From Burkholderia sp. USMB20 (GTDB lineage Bacteria > Pseudomonadota > Gammaproteobacteria > Burkholderiales > Burkholderiaceae), in contig NZ_JTAN02000019.1 of NCBI RefSeq assembly GCF_000949135.2, positions 992,001-1,056,000 on the forward strand: 64,000 nucleotides of DNA. The letters run 5' to 3'. The position numbers and the translations under genes are program-made. Numbering within the stretch: the first letter of the stretch is position 1; each line of letters opens with the position of its first letter. Positions 17,469-27,289 of this stretch are shown piece after piece. The notes beneath the pieces are model-generated. The model had not been told where the DNA came from, did not search any database, and worked only from the letters and a program-made list of their open reading frames with translations.

Positions 17469-19088
17469 ATGCTTTCCAGACGCTACCTCGCGATGTGGTG
17501 TGCCGTCCTGCTGCTCGTTGCCGCGGCCGCGCTCGCGTCGATCCACGTGCTTTCCTGGCTGTGGATCATCATCCCCGTCGCCCTCGTCGCCGTCGGCCTG
17601 TACGACCTGAACCAGGACCGCCACGCGATCCTGCGCAACTACCCGCTGTGGGGCCATTTCCGCTTCCTGTTCGAGTTCATCCGGCCTGAAATCCGCCAGT
17701 ACTTCGTCGAGGACGATACCGACGAGAAGCCGTTCTCGCGCGCGCAGCGCAGCCTCGTCTACCAGCGCGCGAAGAACGTCGCCGACAACCGTCCGTACGG
17801 CACCGAACTGAACGTGAAGTCCGTCGCGCACGAATGGATCAGCCACTCGCTCGCGCCGACGAAGCTGCCGAACCACGACTTCCGCATCCGGGTCGGCGCG
17901 AATCGCGCGCAGCCGTACGACATCTCGATCTTCAACATCTCGGCGATGAGCTTCGGCTCGTTGTCCGCGAACGCGATCCGCTCACTGAACCTCGGCGCGA
18001 AGAAAGGCGGGTTCGCGCACGACACCGGCGAAGGCTCGCTGTCGAAGTACCACCGCGAGAACGGCGGCGACATCATCTGGGAAATCGCGTCCGGCTACTT
18101 CGGCTGCCGCAACGAGGACGGCACGTTCAACCCGGACAAGTTCGCGAAGCAGGCCGCCGATCCGCAGGTCAAGATGATCGAGATCAAGCTGTCGCAAGGC
18201 GCGAAGCCGGGCCACGGCGGCGTGCTGCCGGCCGCGAAGATCACGCCCGAGATCGCCGAGACGCGCGGCGTGCCGATGGGCAAGGACTGCATCTCGCCCG
18301 CGACGCACTCGCAATTCTCGACGCCGCGCGGGCTGCTCGAATTCGTCGAACGGCTGCGCACGCTGTCGGGCGGCAAGCCGACCGGCTTCAAGCTGTGCAT
18401 CGGCCATCCGTGGGAATTCTTCGGGATCGCGAAGGCGATGCTCGAGACGGGCATCGTGCCCGACTTCATCGTCGTCGACGGCGCGGAAGGCGGCACCGGC
18501 GCGGCGCCGCTCGAATTCACCGACCATGTCGGCGTGCCGCTGCAGGAGGGCCTGCTGCTGGTGCACAACACGCTCGTCGGGATCGGCGTGCGCGATCGCG
18601 TGAAAATCGGCGCGAGCGGCAAGATCATCAGCGCGTTCGACATCGCACGCACGCTCGCGATCGGCGCGGACTGGGTGAACTCGGCACGCGGCTTCATGTT
18701 CGCGGTCGGCTGCATCCAGGCGCAGCACTGCCACACCGACCGCTGCCCGACCGGCGTCGCCACGCAGGACCCGGTGCGCCAGCGCGCCCTCGTCGTGCCC
18801 GACAAGGCCGAGCGCGTGTTCAACTTCCACCGCAATACGCTGCACGCACTGCAGGAACTCGTGCAGGCGGCCGGCCTCGGCCATCCGTCCGAGCTGCGCG
18901 CGCATCACATCGTGCAGCGCGTCGCGCCGCACGAGGTGCGGCTGATGTCGCAGCTGCTGAAGTACCTGAAGCCCGGCGCGCTGCTCGACGGCCAGACCTG
19001 CGGCTATACGCTGTACGACAAGTGGTGGCCGATCGCGCGCAGCGATTCGTTCGTGCTCGGCGAAACCGTTTACACGTCGATCGAGTAA
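17469..19088 (+). CDS. Membrane-anchored FMN-binding glutamate synthase-like protein
   Basis: A 539-residue protein. The N-terminus has two hydrophobic segments (MWCAVLLLVAAAALASIHVL, then LWIIIPVALVAVGLY). The rest is the FMN-binding (beta/alpha)8 domain of glutamate synthase: ISAMSFGSLSANAIRSLN, GEGSLSKYH, VDGAEGGTGAAPLEF, and a cysteine cluster CIQAQHCHTDRCPTG resembling the 3Fe-4S ligands of GltB. The glutaminase domain is absent. Members occur widely in proteobacteria without a proven reaction; an amine- or glutamate-related oxidoreductase at the membrane is inference. The start at 17469 has a GGAG sequence six bases upstream. Confidence 0.8.
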   Translation: MLSRRYLAMWCAVLLLVAAAALASIHVLSWLWIIIPVALVAVGLYDLNQDRHAILRNYPLWGHFRFLFEFIRPEIRQYFVEDDTDEKPFSRAQRSLVYQRAKNVADNRPYGTELNVKSVAHEWISHSLAPTKLPNHDFRIRVGANRAQPYDISIFNISAMSFGSLSANAIRSLNLGAKKGGFAHDTGEGSLSKYHRENGGDIIWEIASGYFGCRNEDGTFNPDKFAKQAADPQVKMIEIKLSQGAKPGHGGVLPAAKITPEIAETRGVPMGKDCISPATHSQFSTPRGLLEFVERLRTLSGGKPTGFKLCIGHPWEFFGIAKAMLETGIVPDFIVVDGAEGGTGAAPLEFTDHVGVPLQEGLLLVHNTLVGIGVRDRVKIGASGKIISAFDIARTLAIGADWVNSARGFMFAVGCIQAQHCHTDRCPTGVATQDPVRQRALVVPDKAERVFNFHRNTLHALQELVQAAGLGHPSELRAHHIVQRVAPHEVRLMSQLLKYLKPGALLDGQTCGYTLYDKWWPIARSDSFVLGETVYTSIE

Positions 19089-19120
19089 CGCGCGAGCGCC
19101 CGCCGCCGGGCGGCTCGCCA

Positions 19121-19155
19121 AAAAGAAAAGCGCCCCGCGGGGCGCTTTTCTCTTG
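19121..19155. terminator. Bidirectional terminator
   Basis: A perfect stem AAAAGCGCCCCG / CGGGGCGCTTTT with T-rich flanks on both strands. It lies between the convergent GltB-like gene and the GST gene and can serve both. Confidence 0.88.
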
Positions 19156-19182
19156 TCTGCCCGATCCGCCGGCGGCGGCAGG

Positions 19183-19794
19183 TCAGCCTTGCGGCAGCGT
19201 GTCGACGAACGTCTGCCGCTGCGACAGCTTCACGAAATGCTTGTCGAGGTTCGGATGGCGGTCGCGCCAGTTGAGTTCGGACATCCGGAAGTCGAGGTAG
19301 CCGAGCGCGCAGCCGAGTGCGATGTCGGCGAGCGTGTAATGATTACCGACGCACCACGTCTTGCCGCCGAGGCCCTGCGACATCGCGACGAGCGCGTCGT
19401 CGATCTTGCGCTGCTGGCGCGCGATCCAGCTCGCGCTGCGCTGCGCTTCGTCGCGCAGCGTGTGTTCGAGACGGATCGCCACGGCCGCGTCGAGCACGCC
19501 ATCGCCCAGCGCTTCCCAGCACCGCACTTCGAGCCGTTCGCGCCCCGACGGCGGAATCAGCTTGCCGACCGGCGACAGCGTGTCGACGTATTCGCAGATC
19601 ACGCGGGAATCGAACACCGCGGCACCATCCTCCATCACGAGACACGGGACCTTGCCGAGCGGATTCGATGCATGAATGTCCGTCTCCGGCGCCCATACGT
19701 TCTCGAGCTCCAGCTTGTAGTCGATCTTCTTTTCAGCAAGCACGATCCGCGCCTTGCGGACGTACGGGCTGCTGAGCGAACCGATTAATTTCAT
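19183..19794 (-). CDS. Glutathione S-transferase family protein
   Basis: A 203-residue protein with an N-terminal thioredoxin-like domain (MKLIGSLSSPYVRKARIVLAEK; SSPYVRK holds the likely glutathione-activating Ser; NPLGKVPCL contains the cis-Pro, then DSRVICEYVD) and a helical C-terminal domain (YTLADIALGCALGYLDFR). Similar to the YibF type of E. coli. Two adjacent ATGs exist; the second (19794) has AAGG at better spacing, the first (19797) adds one Met. A cytosolic enzyme of unknown substrate. Confidence 0.88.
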   Translation of the reverse strand: MKLIGSLSSPYVRKARIVLAEKKIDYKLELENVWAPETDIHASNPLGKVPCLVMEDGAAVFDSRVICEYVDTLSPVGKLIPPSGRERLEVRCWEALGDGVLDAAVAIRLEHTLRDEAQRSASWIARQQRKIDDALVAMSQGLGGKTWCVGNHYTLADIALGCALGYLDFRMSELNWRDRHPNLDKHFVKLSQRQTFVDTLPQG

Positions 19795-19981
19795 CATCTG
19801 CCTTTTCAAGGGAACTGCCGAGAGTATACGTTGTCGCCGATCATAACCGGCCGGCGCGGCCCGATAGAAAATCGCCCGTCCGGCCTGTGGATGGTTTGCA
19901 ACAGCCGCCGCCGAGCCCCGTCCGGCGCGGCTTGCGGCCGTGTCTCTCACGCGCCGCGTCCGGCGGCGCTACAATCGCACG

Positions 19982-21379
19982 ATGAATGCGCCCCTCGATA
20001 CCGCCATCGCCGTCGACGTCTACCGCCAGCGCCGTGAACGCGTGCTTGCCGCACTGCGCGCCGCCGGCGGCGGCGTCGCCATCGTTCCCACCGCGCCGGA
20101 AATGCTGCGCAACCGCGATACGGCCTTTCCGTACCGGCATGACAGCTACTTCCACTACCTGACGGGCTTCACCGAGCCGGACGCCGTGCTCGTGCTGAAC
20201 GCGGCCGGGTCGCACGGCGCGCCGGAATCGATCCTGTTCTGCCGCGCGAAGAATGCCGACCGCGAGATCTGGGAAGGTTTCCATTACGGGCCCGAGGCCG
20301 CGCGCGATGCGTTCGGCTTCGACGCGGCCTACGCGGTCGACGTGATCGACACCGAAATGCCGCGCCTGCTCGCCGATGCGGGCACCGTGCACTACCGGTT
20401 CGGCGCGTCGGCCGAGTTCGAGCGCCAGCTCGCCGGCTGGATCGATGCGGTGCGCGCGCAGGCGCGCAGCGGCGTCGCCGCACCGGACGCGCTGCTCGAC
20501 CTCACGCCCCTGCTCGACGACATGCGGCTCGTGAAGGACGAACACGAACTCGCGATCATGATGCGTGCCGCACACATCTCCGCGCTCGCGCACCGTCGCG
20601 CGATGCAGGTGTGCCGCCCGGGGATCCGCGAGTACGAACTCGAGGCCGAGCTGCTGTACACGTTCCGCAAGCATGGCGCGCAGGCGCCCGCGTACGGCTC
20701 GATCGTCGCGGCCGGCGCGAACGCGTGCGTGCTGCACTACCCGGCCGGCAACGCGGCCGCGCGGGACGGCGACCTGATCCTGATCGATGCCGCGTGCGAA
20801 CTCGACGGCTACGCGTCGGACATCACGCGCACGTTCCCGGCCAACGGGCGCTTCTCGCCCGCGCAGCGCACGCTGTACGACATCGTGCTCGCCGCGCAGC
20901 AGGCCGCGATCGACGCGACGCGCGCGGGCGTGCCGTTCGAGGCGCCGCACGACGCGGCCGTGCGGGTGCTGGCACAAGGGCTGCTCGATACGGGCATCAT
21001 CCCGAAGACGCGCTTCTCGAGCGTCGACGACGTGCTCGCCGAGCGCGCGTACGCACGCTTCTACATGCACCGCACCGGCCACTGGATCGGCATGGACGTG
21101 CACGATTGCGGCGACTACCGCGAGCGGCTCGCCGCGCGCGACGCCAACGGCGCGCTGCCGTGGCGCACGCTGAAACCCGGTATGACGCTCACCGTCGAGC
21201 CGGGCCTGTACGTGCGCGCCGCCGACGACGTGCCGTCCGAATACTGGAACATCGGCATCCGCATCGAGGACGACGCGATCGTGCGCGAGCACGGTTGCGA
21301 GCTGATCACGCGCGACGTGCCGGTGGCGGCCGACGAGATCGAGGCGCTGATGCGTGCGGGCGCGGCGCACGGCGCTTGA
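19982..21379 (+). CDS. pepP: Xaa-Pro aminopeptidase (aminopeptidase P)
   Basis: A 465-residue protein with an AMP_N domain (about residues 8-140) and a pita-bread metalloprotease domain. The two-metal site is visible: Asp in LIDAACELDGYASD and SDITRTFPANGRF, His in YMHRTGHWIGMDVHD, Glu in LTVEPGLYV and in IRIEDDAIV. It removes the N-terminal residue from peptides with proline in position 2. E. coli has the same pepP-ubiH order. The start at 19982 is supported by the family N-terminus. Confidence 0.93.
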   Translation: MNAPLDTAIAVDVYRQRRERVLAALRAAGGGVAIVPTAPEMLRNRDTAFPYRHDSYFHYLTGFTEPDAVLVLNAAGSHGAPESILFCRAKNADREIWEGFHYGPEAARDAFGFDAAYAVDVIDTEMPRLLADAGTVHYRFGASAEFERQLAGWIDAVRAQARSGVAAPDALLDLTPLLDDMRLVKDEHELAIMMRAAHISALAHRRAMQVCRPGIREYELEAELLYTFRKHGAQAPAYGSIVAAGANACVLHYPAGNAAARDGDLILIDAACELDGYASDITRTFPANGRFSPAQRTLYDIVLAAQQAAIDATRAGVPFEAPHDAAVRVLAQGLLDTGIIPKTRFSSVDDVLAERAYARFYMHRTGHWIGMDVHDCGDYRERLAARDANGALPWRTLKPGMTLTVEPGLYVRAADDVPSEYWNIGIRIEDDAIVREHGCELITRDVPVAADEIEALMRAGAAHGA

Positions 21380-21429
21380 GCGTGCCGCAGGTTGCCATCG
21401 CGCCGGTGCCGGGTCGCCGTTGGCCCGGT

Positions 21430-21462
21430 GTTGATCTGCCGTTGACCCGCAGTTGACCGTTA
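21430..21462 (+). repeat. Three 11-base direct repeats upstream of ubiH
   Basis: Copies GTTGATCTGCC, GTTGACCCGCA and GTTGACCGTTA lie head to tail at 21430, 21441 and 21452. They may be chance or a regulator site just before the ubiH start. Confidence 0.4.
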
Positions 21463-21482
21463 CCCCGTTTCACGAACACAAG

Positions 21483-22655
21483 ATGACGACGCTTTCCTCC
21501 CCGCCACAGCCGGACATGACCTCGCCATCGTCGGGCGCCCCCGTCGGGCTCGCCGCTCGCCGGCTGGTCGCCCGACGCCAGGCGACGCACACGCGTCGAT
21601 CGGCCTGATCGACGCGCGCGAGCGGCCGCGACGCGAACGAACCCGCGCGCGATCGCCGTGTCGCACGGCAGCCGCGTGCTGCTCGACACGCTCGGATGCC
21701 GGCCGACGCAACGCCGATCGAACACATCCACGTGTCGCAGCGCGGCCATTTCGGCCGCACGCTGATCGATCGCGACGAGCACGACCTCGCCGCGCTCGGC
21801 TACGTCGTGCGCTACGGCTCGATCGTGCAGGCGCTCGCGCAGGCCGTGCGCGGCACGCGCGTCGACTGGCTCACGTCGACCACCGCACACACGCCGCAAC
21901 AGGACGCCGACGGCGTCACGCTGACGCTCGACGGCCCGCAAGGCGAGCGCACGCTGCGCGCGCGCATCGTCATCAACGCGGAAGGAGGGCTGTTCCACGA
22001 ACAGCAGGCCGATACCGGCAAGCAACGCCGCGACTATGGCCAGACCGCGATCGTCGGCACGGTCACCGTCTCGGCGCCGCGCCCGAACGTCGCCTGGGAG
22101 CGCTTCACGCACGAAGGCCCGCTCGCGCTGCTGCCGCTTGGCGGTGCCGACTATTCGCTCGTGTGGTGCTGCACGCCCGACGAGGCGGCCCGCCGCGCCG
22201 CCCTTCCCGACGACGCGTTCCTGCGCGAACTCGGCGCTGCATTCGGCGAGCGGATGGGCCGATTCGTCGCGATCGCGGGGCGCGCATCGTTCCCGCTCGG
22301 ATTGAACGCGGCGCAGACGCTCGTCAACGGGCGCATCGCGATCGTCGGCAACGCCGCGCAAACGCTGCATCCGGTCGCCGGCCAGGGGCTGAACCTCGGA
22401 CTGCGCGATGCGCACACGCTCGTCGACGCGCTGTCCACGCAGGGCTTCGAAGCGACCGCGCTCGCCACCTTCAACGCACGGCGCGCGCTCGACCGGCGCT
22501 TCACGATCGGCGCGACGGACACGCTCGCGCGCCTGTTTACCGTCGACGCCGGCCCTCTTCCGCTGCTGCGCGGCGCGGCGCTCACCGCGCTCGAATTCGT
22601 GCCGCCGCTCAAGAAGGCGATCGCACGCCAGATGATGTTCGGCCAGCGCAACTGA
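21483..22655 (+). pseudogene. ubiH: ubiH-like ubiquinone hydroxylase with frameshifted 5' end
   Basis: The gene for a UbiH/UbiF/COQ6-family FAD monooxygenase should start at ATG 21483 (MTTLSSPPQPD). The first 11 codons and everything from about 21693 onwards are intact, including GNAAQTLHPVAGQGLNLG, the second FAD-binding motif. Between 21515 and 21695 the expected protein can be followed only by changing frame about seven times: HDLAIV, PVGLA, LAGW, RRQATH, SIGLIDARE, TNPRAIAVSHGSRVLLDTLG, then PADATPIEH. A TGA at 21606 ends the first frame after 41 codons. The dinucleotide-binding GxGxxG is lost. From ATG 21696 a 319-residue remnant could be made. Either a recent pseudogene or clustered sequence errors. 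Confidence 0.8.
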
Positions 22656-22791
22656 CACGCCGCGCGTTGCGCGCCGTCAGGCCGCGCAAACCGGGTCAAA
22701 TCGGCGGGGCATGGGAATACGGTAAAATACCCGTTTTCCCTCTGCCCTTTTTTGTCCGCGACGCCCGGCGCTCGCGGGCGGTGCCATTGCG

Positions 22792-23859
22792 ATGCCCGTT
22801 ATCGGCTCTCACGTATTGCGTAACAACCTGTTCGTCGCCCCGATGGCCGGCGTGACGGATCGTCCGTTCCGCCAGCTGTGCAAGCGGCTGGGGGCCGGGT
22901 ACGCCGTGTCCGAGATGGTCGCGTCCAATGCGCAGCTGTGGAAGAGCGCGAAGACGATGCGACGGGCGAACCACGAAGGCGAGGTCGAGCCGATCGCGGT
23001 GCAGATCGCCGGCGCCGATCCGGCGATGATGGCCGAAGCGGCCCGCTACAACGTCGACAACGGCGCGCAGATCATCGACATCAACATGGGTTGCCCGGCG
23101 AAGAAGGTCTGCAACGTCGCGGCCGGCTCCGCACTGCTGCAGAACGAGCCGCTCGTGCAGCGGATCGTCGAGGCCGTCGTCGCGGCGGTCGGCACGGGGC
23201 CGGATGCGGTGCCCGTCACGCTGAAGATCCGCACCGGCTGGGATCGCGAGCACAAGAACGCGATCACGGTCGCGCGCCTCGCCGAGGCGGCCGGCATCTC
23301 GATGCTGACCGTGCACGGCCGCACGCGCGCCGACCTCTACCGCGGCGACGCGGAATACGACACCATCGCGGCCGTGAAGGCGGCCGTGCGCATCCCGGTC
23401 GTCGCGAACGGCGACATCACGTCGCCGGCAAAAGCGAAGGCCGTGCTCGACGCCACCGGCGCCGACGCACTGATGATCGGTCGCGCCGCGCAAGGCCGGC
23501 CGTGGCTGTTCCGTGAAATCGATCATTTCCTGCAAACCGGCGAGCTGCTGCCCCCGCCGCGGATCGACGAGATCCAGCACGTGATGAACGAACACCTGGA
23601 AGACCACTACGCGTTCTATGGTGAATTCACGGGCGTCCGTACTGCGCGCAAGCACATCGGCTGGTACACTCGCGGCCTTTCCGGTGCCAACGGGTTCCGG
23701 CACAGGATGAACACGCTCGATTCCACCCGCGAGCAACTCGCCGCCGTCAATGCATTCTTCGAGGCGCAAAAGGCGCTGTCGGACCACCTCGTCTACGTCG
23801 ATGACGAAGAGGAAAACGGCCAGGGCGAGTCGGACGACCATAACCAGTTAGCAGCATGA
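22792..23859 (+). CDS. dusB: tRNA-dihydrouridine synthase DusB
   Basis: A 355-residue flavoenzyme with an FMN-binding TIM barrel: LFVAPMAGVTDRPFRQLC at the start, the catalytic Cys in NMGCPAKKVCN (about residue 102), HGRTRADLYRG and GADALMIGRAAQGRPW for phosphate binding. A helical tRNA-binding domain follows at the C-terminus. It reduces specific uridines in tRNA D-loops. The stop overlaps the fis ATG by four bases (ATGA); dusB-fis is a conserved proteobacterial operon. TAAAAT at about 22723 may be a -10 box. Confidence 0.95.
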   Translation: MPVIGSHVLRNNLFVAPMAGVTDRPFRQLCKRLGAGYAVSEMVASNAQLWKSAKTMRRANHEGEVEPIAVQIAGADPAMMAEAARYNVDNGAQIIDINMGCPAKKVCNVAAGSALLQNEPLVQRIVEAVVAAVGTGPDAVPVTLKIRTGWDREHKNAITVARLAEAAGISMLTVHGRTRADLYRGDAEYDTIAAVKAAVRIPVVANGDITSPAKAKAVLDATGADALMIGRAAQGRPWLFREIDHFLQTGELLPPPRIDEIQHVMNEHLEDHYAFYGEFTGVRTARKHIGWYTRGLSGANGFRHRMNTLDSTREQLAAVNAFFEAQKALSDHLVYVDDEEENGQGESDDHNQLAA

Positions 23860-24089
23860 GCAAGCACAACATCGAACAATGTGTCCGCGAGAGCCTGGAC
23901 GTGTATTTCCGGGATCTAGACGGCTCCAATCCGCACGACGTCTATGAAATGGTGATGTCCTGCGTCGAAAAGCCGATGCTCGAGGTCGTGCTCGTACAGG
24001 CCGGCGGCAACCAGTCGCTCGCCGCGGAGTACCTCGGCATCAATCGCAATACGCTGCGCAAGAAGCTGCAGCAGCACGGCCTGCTGTAG
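23856..24089 (+). CDS. fis: DNA-binding protein Fis
   Basis: A 77-residue Fis-family protein ending in the helix-turn-helix [24 protein letters not shown]. It is shorter at the N-terminus than E. coli Fis (98 residues), as is usual in betaproteobacteria. Fis bends DNA, compacts the nucleoid and activates rRNA promoters in fast growth. The ATG overlaps the dusB stop, so expression follows the dusB promoter. Confidence 0.93.
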   Translation: MSKHNIEQCVRESLDVYFRDLDGSNPHDVYEMVMSCVEKPMLEVVLVQAGGNQSLAAEYLGINRNTLRKKLQQHGLL

Positions 24090-24133
24090 GCGGCCGTCCC
24101 GTCCCCGTTTCCCTGGCTATTGGTGGTTCCATC

Positions 24134-25699
24134 ATGATCAAGCAAGCGCTCATTTCCGTTTCCGACAAGACCGGCATCGTCGACTTCGCGAAGTCGCTGT
24201 CCGACCTCGGCGTCAAACTCCTGTCGACCGGCGGCACCGCGAAACTCCTCGCCGACGCGGGCCTGCCCGTGACCGAAGTCGCTGACTACACGGGCTTCCC
24301 GGAAATGCTCGATGGGCGCGTGAAGACGCTCCACCCGAAGGTGCACGGCGGCATCCTCGCCCGCCGCGACCTGCCCGAGCACATGCAGGCGCTGGAGCAG
24401 CACGGCATCCCGACGATCGACCTGCTGGTCGTGAACCTGTACCCGTTCGTCGCGACGATCGCGAAGGACGACTGCACGCTCGCCGACGCGATCGAGAACA
24501 TCGACATCGGCGGCCCGACGATGCTGCGCTCGGCCGCGAAGAACCACCGCGACGTGACGGTCGTCGTCGACCCGGCCGACTACGCGGTCGTGCTCGACGA
24601 AATGAAGGCGAACGGCAACGCGATCGGCTATGCGACCAACTTCCGCCTCGCGACCAAGGTGTTCGCGCACACCGCGCAATACGACGGCGCGATCACGAAC
24701 TACCTGACGAGCCTGACCGACGAGCTGCAGCACGCATCGCGCAGCGCATACCCGGCCACGCTGAACATGGCGTTCGACAAGGTGCAGGACCTGCGCTACG
24801 GCGAGAACCCGCACCAGAGCGCGGCGTTCTACCGCGACCTCGCGGCGCCGGCCGGCGCACTGGCGAACTACCGCCAGCTGCAGGGCAAGGAACTGTCGTA
24901 CAACAACATCGCGGATTCGGACGCGGCGTGGGAATGCGTGAAGACGTTCGACGCGCCGGCCTGCGTGATCATCAAGCACGCGAACCCGTGCGGCGTCGCG
25001 GTCGGCAACGATTCGGCCGACGCGTACGCGAAGGCATTCCAGACCGACCCGACGTCGGCGTTCGGCGGCATCATCGCGTTCAACCGCGAAGTCGACGAGA
25101 CGGCCGCGCAGGCGGTGGCCAAGCAGTTCGTCGAAGTGCTGATCGCGCCGTCGTTCACGGACGCCGCGAAGCAGGTGTTCGCCGCGAAGCAGAACGTGCG
25201 CCTGCTCGAAATCGCGCTCGGCGACGGCCATAACGCGTTCGACCTGAAGCGCGTGGGCGGCGGCCTGCTCGTGCAGTCGCTCGATTCGAAGAACGTGCAG
25301 CCGAGCGAGCTGCGCGTCGTCACGAAGCGTCAACCGACCGCGAAGGAAATGGACGACCTGCTGTTCGCATGGCGCGTCGCGAAGTACGTGAAGTCGAACG
25401 CGATCGTGTTCTGCGGCAACGGCATGACGCTCGGCGTCGGCGCAGGCCAGATGAGCCGCGTCGATTCGGCACGCATCGCGAGCATCAAGGCGCAGAACGC
25501 GGGCCTCACGCTGGCCGGTTCGGCCGTCGCGTCGGATGCATTCTTCCCGTTCCGCGACGGTCTCGACGTCGTCGTGGCGGCAGGCGCGACCTGCGTGATC
25601 CAGCCGGGCGGCTCGATGCGCGACGACGAAGTGATCGCCGCGGCCGACGAGCACGGCATCGCGATGATCCTGACGGGCGTGCGCCACTTCCGTCACTGA
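24134..25699 (+). CDS. purH: Bifunctional AICAR formyltransferase/IMP cyclohydrolase PurH
   Basis: A 521-residue cytosolic enzyme for the last two steps of de novo IMP synthesis. The N-terminal MGS-like cyclohydrolase domain (about residues 1-145) has [23 protein letters not shown] and [13 protein letters not shown]. The C-terminal formyltransferase domain contains the KHANPCG motif (about residue 280) and ends [10 protein letters not shown]. It follows fis by 44 bases and is followed by a strong terminator, so a dusB-fis-purH transcript is plausible. Confidence 0.96.
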   Translation: MIKQALISVSDKTGIVDFAKSLSDLGVKLLSTGGTAKLLADAGLPVTEVADYTGFPEMLDGRVKTLHPKVHGGILARRDLPEHMQALEQHGIPTIDLLVVNLYPFVATIAKDDCTLADAIENIDIGGPTMLRSAAKNHRDVTVVVDPADYAVVLDEMKANGNAIGYATNFRLATKVFAHTAQYDGAITNYLTSLTDELQHASRSAYPATLNMAFDKVQDLRYGENPHQSAAFYRDLAAPAGALANYRQLQGKELSYNNIADSDAAWECVKTFDAPACVIIKHANPCGVAVGNDSADAYAKAFQTDPTSAFGGIIAFNREVDETAAQAVAKQFVEVLIAPSFTDAAKQVFAAKQNVRLLEIALGDGHNAFDLKRVGGGLLVQSLDSKNVQPSELRVVTKRQPTAKEMDDLLFAWRVAKYVKSNAIVFCGNGMTLGVGAGQMSRVDSARIASIKAQNAGLTLAGSAVASDAFFPFRDGLDVVVAAGATCVIQPGGSMRDDEVIAAADEHGIAMILTGVRHFRH

Positions 25700-25728
25700 T
25701 CGCACGCGGCCCGCGCGGCCGCCGCACG

Positions 25729-25762
25729 AAAACCCGGCGGCATCATACCCGCCGGGTTTTTT
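25729..25762 (+). terminator. Rho-independent terminator after purH
   Basis: Stem AACCCGGCGG / CCGCCGGGTT with a short loop, followed by TTTTTT. Confidence 0.9.
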
Positions 25763-25850
25763 ATTGCGCGGCGCCGGCGCACGCAGCCGCACCGCCGGCC
25801 TCGCGCACCATTCGTTGTAGTATCGCGGCATCAGGTTTTTCTCCTCACTC

Positions 25851-26393
25851 ATGCGAATTCTCGGCATCGACCCCGGCCTGCGCGTCACCGGCTTCGGCGT
25901 CATCGACGTCAGCGGCCACCGGCTCGCCTATGTCGCAAGCGGCGTGATCCGCACGCCCACGGCCGACCTGGCTACCCGGCTCGGCACGATCTTCCAGGGC
26001 GTATCGACGCTCGTGCGCGAACACGCGCCCGACCAGGCCGCGATCGAACAGGTGTTCGTGAACGTGAACCCGCAGTCGACGCTGCTGCTCGGCCAGGCGC
26101 GCGGCGCCGCGATCTGCGGGCTCGTCTCCGGCGGCCTGCCGGTGGCGGAGTACACCGCGCTGCAACTGAAGCAGGCGGTCGTCGGTTACGGCCGCGCGAC
26201 CAAGTCGCAGATGCAGGAGATGGTCACGAGACTGCTCAACCTGACCGGCCAGCCTGGCAGCGACGCGGCCGACGCGCTCGGGATGGCGATCTGCCACGCG
26301 CACAGCGGCAATACGCTCGGCACGATCGGTGGCCTCGCGCCGGCGCTCGCGAAAAGGGGGCTGCGCGTGCGGCGCGGACGGCTCGTCGGCTGA
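25851..26393 (+). CDS. ruvC: Holliday junction endonuclease RuvC
   Basis: A 180-residue RNase H-fold nuclease. Acidic active-site residues are visible in [11 protein letters not shown] (Asp7), in AIEQVFVN (Glu, about residue 66), and in [16 protein letters not shown] (two Asp, near 140). It cuts four-way junctions symmetrically during recombinational repair, working with RuvAB encoded just downstream. The Arg-rich C-terminus ([13 protein letters not shown]) is somewhat longer than in E. coli. Confidence 0.95.
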   Translation: MRILGIDPGLRVTGFGVIDVSGHRLAYVASGVIRTPTADLATRLGTIFQGVSTLVREHAPDQAAIEQVFVNVNPQSTLLLGQARGAAICGLVSGGLPVAEYTALQLKQAVVGYGRATKSQMQEMVTRLLNLTGQPGSDAADALGMAICHAHSGNTLGTIGGLAPALAKRGLRVRRGRLVG

Positions 26394-26478
26394 CGCGACG
26401 GCACGCATCCCCTCGGCGCGGCGCGCGGCTACCCGCATCGCGCGTATTGCGCCTGCCACCGTCCTGCCTACCCGCCCG

Positions 26479-26502
26479 CCTGATCGCCTGATCGCCTGAT
26501 CG
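26479..26502. repeat. Octamer tandem repeat (CCTGATCG x3)
   Basis: Three perfect head-to-tail copies of CCTGATCG in the 206-base gap between ruvC and ruvA. A second simple octamer repeat in the window besides the one at 13478. Confidence 0.75.
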
Positions 26503-26599
26503 CCCCGCGTCGCGCGGCGCCCCGACCTGACGGCCAACCCATCGGCATCGCGCCGCAGCTGCGCTACACTCGCGCTTTCTTCCTCGCATCCCGCCATCC

Positions 26600-27181
26600 A
26601 TGATCGGTCGCATCGCCGGCATCCTGCTCGAAAAGAATCCGCCTCACCTGCTCGTCGACTGCAACGGCGTCGGTTACGAAATCGACGTGCCGATGAGCAC
26701 CTTCTACAACCTGCCGCAAACGGGCGAGCGCGTCGTGCTGCTCACGCAGCAGATCGTGCGCGAGGACGCGCACCTGCTGTACGGCTTCCTGACGCCGCAG
26801 GAGCGCACGACCTTCCGCGAACTGCTGAAGATCACCGGCATCGGCGCGCGCATGGCGCTGGCCGTGCTGTCCGGCATGAGCGTGCAGGAGCTCGCCCAGG
26901 CGGTGACGATGCAGGACGCCGCGCGCCTCACGCGCTTGCCCGGCATCGGCAAGAAGACCGCCGAGCGCCTGCTGCTCGAGCTGAAGGGCAAGCTCGGCGC
27001 GGACCTCGGCGCACTCGCCGGCGCCGCGTCCCAGTCCGACCACGCGACCGACATCCTCAACGCGCTGCTCGCGCTCGGCTATTCGGAAAAGGAAGGCCTC
27101 GCCGCGATCAAGAACGTGCCGGCCGGCACCGGCGTGTCCGAAGGCATCAAACTCGCGCTCAAGGCACTGTCGAAGGTGTAA
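26600..27181 (+). CDS. ruvA: Holliday junction helicase subunit RuvA
   Basis: A 193-residue protein. Domain I is an OB fold ([31 protein letters not shown]). Domain II has two helix-hairpin-helix motifs ([15 protein letters not shown] and [19 protein letters not shown]). Domain III at the C-terminus ([17 protein letters not shown]) contacts RuvB. The tetramer holds the junction in square form while RuvB drives branch migration. It lies 108 bases before ruvB. Confidence 0.95.
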   Translation: MIGRIAGILLEKNPPHLLVDCNGVGYEIDVPMSTFYNLPQTGERVVLLTQQIVREDAHLLYGFLTPQERTTFRELLKITGIGARMALAVLSGMSVQELAQAVTMQDAARLTRLPGIGKKTAERLLLELKGKLGADLGALAGAASQSDHATDILNALLALGYSEKEGLAAIKNVPAGTGVSEGIKLALKALSKV

Positions 27182-27289
27182 CGGCCGCCGGAGCCGGCTG
27201 TCGGAGCCAGTGTCGCGCCGTCGCGCGGCACGCGCCAGTCGGCCGTTCGGCCAGTTCGGCCGCGCGACGGCGCGCGGTACAATGGCCGC

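Noticed and set aside
21483..21608. A separate 41-codon small gene upstream of ubiH
   Set aside because: Its first 11 codons match the expected UbiH start and the remainder is explained by frameshifts.
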